Origin: Phaseolus vulgaris
Lineage: Eukaryota; Streptophyta; Magnoliopsida; Fabales; Fabaceae
DNA length: 64,000 nucleotides
Direction of reading: 5' to 3'
NCBI RefSeq assembly: GCF_000499845.2
Contig: NC_023754.2
Location: 13,658,993-13,722,992, forward strand
Under the pieces are notes generated by a model that saw only the letters and a program-made list of their open reading frames with translations, did not search any database and had not been told where the DNA came from. Both the position numbers and the translations under genes were made by a program. Below are positions 60,341 through 64,000 of the stretch, one piece after another; position 1 is the first letter of the stretch, and each line of letters starts with the position of its first letter.

Positions 60341-60460
60341 ATTTACAAATGCAGTTCTAGGGTAAGATCGCATTTGTAAATCATTTTAATTGATTTACAA
60401 ATGCGTTTACAAATGCGGTCTTACCCTAGAACCGCATTTGTAAATCAATTTTACCCTAAA
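60341..60460. repeat. CACTA subterminal inverted repeats
   Basis: The motif ATTTACAAATGCGG and its complement CCGCATTTGTAAAT recur several times in both orientations around TTCTAGGGTAAGA / TCTTACCCTAGAA, so two halves can fold into a long hairpin. In En/Spm, subterminal repeats bind the TNPA protein; that role here is inferred. Confidence 0.75.
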
Positions 60461-61187
60461 AATTGAAGCACGCCACTAGTTTTCACTTTCACTTTCGTCT
60501 TCTCCGCTCTTCGTTTCAACGTTCTCAGTTTCAGTTCTCTTTGCATTGTAAGTTTCAGTTCTCTCCGCTCTTCGTTTCACTCATTTGTTTTCGTTTTCGT
60601 TTTTGCATCATTCATTATTCACTTCCTTGGCATTGTCATTTTCGTTTCCTAACTCGTTTGTGGCATATAGGTTACTGTTCTATTGCTGTTCGCTGGTTTT
60701 TTCTGCTTCGCCACCGCCACAACTTCCGCCATCGCCTTCGCCTTCGTCTTGTGCCTCTGCCACTCCGATCACCATCAACCTAAAGGTTGGTGTTGTATTT
60801 AATATTTATTTAATATTTTGAATTTATATTTAATATTTTGAATTTTTATTTAATATTTTGAATTTTTATTTTTCTGTATTATAATATATATTTAATTAAT
60901 AACTAATACAACTTGGAATTTATAACTAATAACTAATAATTTATATATTTGTGTGTATTTTGAATTTTTGTATTATATAATTTCTATTTTCTTAAATTTA
61001 TATTATATATTTAGTTAGTTGTTAATTACATTTTAATAAAAGTTTTTTGTTATGTTAGTTATTGTTACTTTTAGAATAGAAATATCGTGTTTGGATTGAG
61101 TCCGGGGGTGTTCGACCCTCGGCAAATGTGTGAGATTGAATAGAAAACTAATTATTAGAAAATCCTAACTATATTCCAGAATATATA

Positions 61188-64000
61188 ATGGATCGAAGTT
61201 GGATTAATGCTGTTCGTATAAGTGATGAGTACGAAAGGGGAGTAGAGGAATTTATACAATTTGCGCAGCATAACGCGATTATTAGTGGTCATGATGGAGC
61301 AAAGATCAGGTGTCCGTGCGTTAACTGTTTGAATGGAAGGATACTGGATGTGAATATCATGAGGGAACACCTGCTATGTGATGGGTTTCTTCGATCTTAT
61401 ACAACTTGGACATGGCATGGTGAATTATTAAATTTACCACGTGTTTCCGTAACTGAAGAATATGTGGGTTCTACCATGGATGAAACAGTACACGATGATG
61501 GAGATGATGATCGATTGGAGGACATGATTCGTGATGTGGGAGCTGAGTGTTTTGCAAAAGCGCATGGATATGAAAGTATGTCAAAAGATGCAGAGACTCC
61601 TTTGTATCCCGGAACTAACTTCACACGGTTGTCGGCGATGTTAAGATTGATGAATTTGAAGGCAATAAACGGATGGACTGATAAAAGCTTCACGGAATTG
61701 CTCCAGCTGTTGAAGGATATGCTTCCAGAGGGAAATAGTCTACCTAATCGTAATTACGAGGCCAAAAAGATTCTTTGTCCAATGGGTATGGAGTACAAAA
61801 AGATAAATGCATGTCCTAATGATTGTATATTATACCGGAAAGATTTTGAATTGTTGAAAAGTTGTCCGAGGTGTGGGTTATCACGTTATAAGTTGAAACA
61901 AAAAGATGATGATTCTATTGATGACATGGAAAAGCATGGACCCCCAATGAAGGTTATGTGGTATCTTCCCATCATTCCAAGGATGAAGCGTTTGTTTGCA
62001 AACCCAGACGATGCTAAGAATCTTAGATGGCATGCAAATGAGAGGAAATGCGATGGCATGTACCGACATCCAGCTGATTCTATTCAATGGAAGAAATTTG
62101 ATGATGACTTTCCAGAATTTGGTAAAGAATCAAGAAATATCCGACTTGGTTTAGCTACAAACGGAATGAATCCGTTTGGTAATATGAGTACAAATCACAG
62201 TTCATGGCCTGTATTACTAGTTATTTACAACTTACCTCCTGGATTGTGCATGAAGCGAAAATACATGATGTTGTCTATGATGATATCCGGTCCGAAATAA
62301 CCAGGGAATGATATTGATGTTTATCTAAGTCCCCTAATTGAAGATTTGAAGTTAATGTGGGACCAGGGTGTCGAAGTATTTGACGGATTTGCTAATGAAA
62401 CTTTCAAGCTTCATGCCATGTTATTTTGCACCATCAATGACTTTCCGGCATATGGTAACTTATCAGGTTATAGTGTTAAGGGTCACAAAGCGTGTCCAAT
62501 AGGCAAAGAAGACACTGCTTCTCAACAATTGAAACATGGAAGGAAAACAATATATCTTCGGCATCGGAGGTTTCTTAGAAGTCATCATCCTTACCGGAGG
62601 TTGAAAAAAAGCCTTTAATGGACACCAAGAGGGTAGTGGTCCACCAACTCCATTAACCGGTGTTGAGGTTTACGAAAAGGTAAATAACATAGACCACACC
62701 TTCGGTAAGTCCAAAAAAGTCATCTGTGACAAATATTTGGAAGAAGAAATCAATCTTCTTTGATCTTCCGTACTGGTCGAGGTTAGAAGTCAGACATTGT
62801 ATAGATGTAATGCATGTTGAGAAGAATGTGTGTGATAGCTTAATTGGTACACTTCTTAACATTAACGGGAAGACGAAGGATGGTCTAAATGCTCGTTTAG
62901 ATTTGATTGAGATGAACATACGCGGCGAGTTGGCACCCATAGAAATGGGTAAGCGTACATATTTGCCCCCAGCCTGTTACACAATGTCAAAAGATGAAAA
63001 AATTAGTTTTTGTCAATGTCTAAAGGGTGTGAAAGTGCCACAAGGACATTCCTCAAATGTGAAGAGCCTAGTGTCAATGCAAGATTTGAAGTTAATTGGG
63101 TTGAAGTCTCATGATTGTCACATCCTGATGCAACAGTTGTTGCCGGTAGCTATCCGTGGGATCTTACCAAAAAATGTTAGACATACCATAACCCGTTTAT
63201 GCTCATTCTTCTCTTCCATCTGTTGTAAAGTCATTGATCCCTCAAAACTAGATGAACTTCAAAATGAAATTGTTGTTATCTTGTGTGAATTGGAGATTTT
63301 TTTTCCTCCGTCTTTTTTTGACATCATGGTTCATCTAGTGGTGCATCTGGTAAGAGAGGTTAGATTGTGTGGACCAGTGTACTTAAGATGAATGTATCCT
63401 GTTGAGCGGTATATGAAAATTTTGAAAGGTTATGTGAAAAATCATTATCGTCCAGAGGCTTCAATGATTGAAAGGTACATAGCTGAAGAAAGTATTGAAT
63501 TTTGTTCAGAGTACATGACAAAAGCAAATCCAATAGGTGTTCCAGCTAATTCATGGCACCACAGGCGTTCTACAACTAAATGTTTACGTGGTGTGAATAT
63601 TGTAAGCAAATCTCGATCAGAAGTCTTGCAAGCACATTTGTACATATTGAATAACACAGATGAAGTTGTACCTTACATAGAAGCTCATAAAGCCATTGTG
63701 AAGGCAAATAACCCAAGACAAGCAGAGAAATGGGTCTTGATGGAACATAATAGAACTTTCATGCCTTGGTTTAAAGATGAGGTGTTCAAGGATTCAACGG
63801 CATCAGAGACCTTGACTTGGTTGGCTGCTGGATTGAAGTTTGATGTCATCTCATGTACAACGTACGAAGTGAATAATTGTATATTTTACACGAAGTCCAT
63901 GGATGAAAAGAGTACAGTTCAAAATTCTGGTGTTACTCTTGAAGCCGAGTCAATGCAGTTTTCGACTTCGAAAGATACAAATCCAGTACTTGGATCAATG
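61188..64000 (+). pseudogene. TNP2-like CACTA transposase, decayed, partial
   Basis: ATG at 61188 (MDRSWINAVRISDEYERGV) begins the transposase-associated zinc domain (PF13963; CPCVNC around residue 45). The Transposase_21/TNP2 core follows (PF02992): LPEGNSLPNRNYEAKKILCP, KDFELLKSCPRCGLSRYK, LRWHANERKCDGMYRHPADS and RLGLATNGMNPFGNMS. A TAA at 62298-62300 replaces the expected Gln of SGPKQPGND, and the same frame continues past it. A frameshift follows at KKKSL/KKAFNG (about 62610) and another near 62715. Then LPYWSRLEVRHCIDVMHVEKNVCDSL is seen. A TGA at 63389-63391 replaces the Trp of WMYPVERYMK, after which DUF4218/4216-like sequence stays open to the window edge. At least four lesions make it inactive. 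Confidence 0.88.

Larger units (their letters stand above)
60242..64000 (+). mobile_element. CACTA (En/Spm) DNA transposon, left end and transposase, runs off window
   Basis: The element opens with CACTAGTACAAAA at 60242, directly inside ankyrin coding sequence. Expected 3-bp duplication on this side: GTT (60239-60241). Subterminal repeats follow, then a decayed TNP2 gene. The right terminus is beyond 64000. Confidence 0.85.

Noticed and set aside
60032..60373. Minus-strand open frame opposite the ankyrin exon
   Set aside because: Shadow of the ankyrin coding strand and CACTA end.
60463..60821. Plus-strand open frames between the CACTA end and TNP2
   Set aside because: Phe/Ser/Arg-rich translations of TTTCGTTTTC repeats, probably the 5' leader of the transposase transcript.

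Overview
This is nuclear DNA of a flowering plant, most likely a papilionoid legume of the Phaseolus/Vigna/soybean type. The evidence is AT-rich, intron-rich single-copy genes with plant splice sites, plant-specific families, and legume-style repeats: a copia LTR carrying CAACCGATTG motifs, a TRIM with a tRNA-Met primer site, and CACTA and copia elements. The species assignment is an inference. No bacterial operons, CRISPR arrays or RNA genes were seen.

Host genes, left to right: (1) a VPS22/SNF8 ESCRT-II subunit on the minus strand (706-3926; its 3' end lies left of the window); (2) a seven-exon folate-biopterin transporter of the major facilitator superfamily on the minus strand (5843-9932); (3) a five-exon tryptophan synthase beta chain on the minus strand (15922-23337), whose last intron holds a young copia retrotransposon; (4) a two-exon secreted Pollen Ole e 1 domain protein on the minus strand (39827-42412); (5) a plastid-type octanoyltransferase LIP2p on the plus strand (CDS 44161-45828), head-to-head with gene 4; (6) an intronless plant mobile domain (PMD) protein on the minus strand (48468-50459); (7) the 5' part of an ankyrin-repeat gene on the plus strand (57889-60241), whose coding exon is broken by a CACTA transposon that runs off the right edge. 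I rebuilt exon borders by hand from GT/AG sites, and reading phase closes for genes 1-5 and 7. The genes are independent housekeeping and plant-specific loci; nothing ties them into one pathway.

Transposable elements fill most of the rest. There is a degenerate gag-like element (about 10.93-14.65 kb) with a nested solo LTR (TSD GTGCC); a gag-less copia in the TSB intron; a small TRIM (TSD CTTAT); a PMD fragment beside a 134-bp tandem array; a hAT-like remnant; an older copia at 31.0-37.4 kb that splits a MULE-like open frame; a CACTA-type MITE; two solo LTRs with perfect 5-bp duplications (GTTTT at 52.1-53.2 kb, ATTAT at 53.7-55.4 kb); LINE-like and LTR-like fragments inside the ankyrin-gene intron; and the CACTA element with a decayed TNP2 transposase at 60.2-64.0 kb.

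I did not find a convincing new biological system. The most useful observations are the exon-disrupting CACTA insertion, the sense-oriented gag-less copia in TSB, the TSB lacking a visible transit peptide, the 250-bp divergent promoter, the G-box-rich solo LTR and a perfect 167-bp duplication in an intron.
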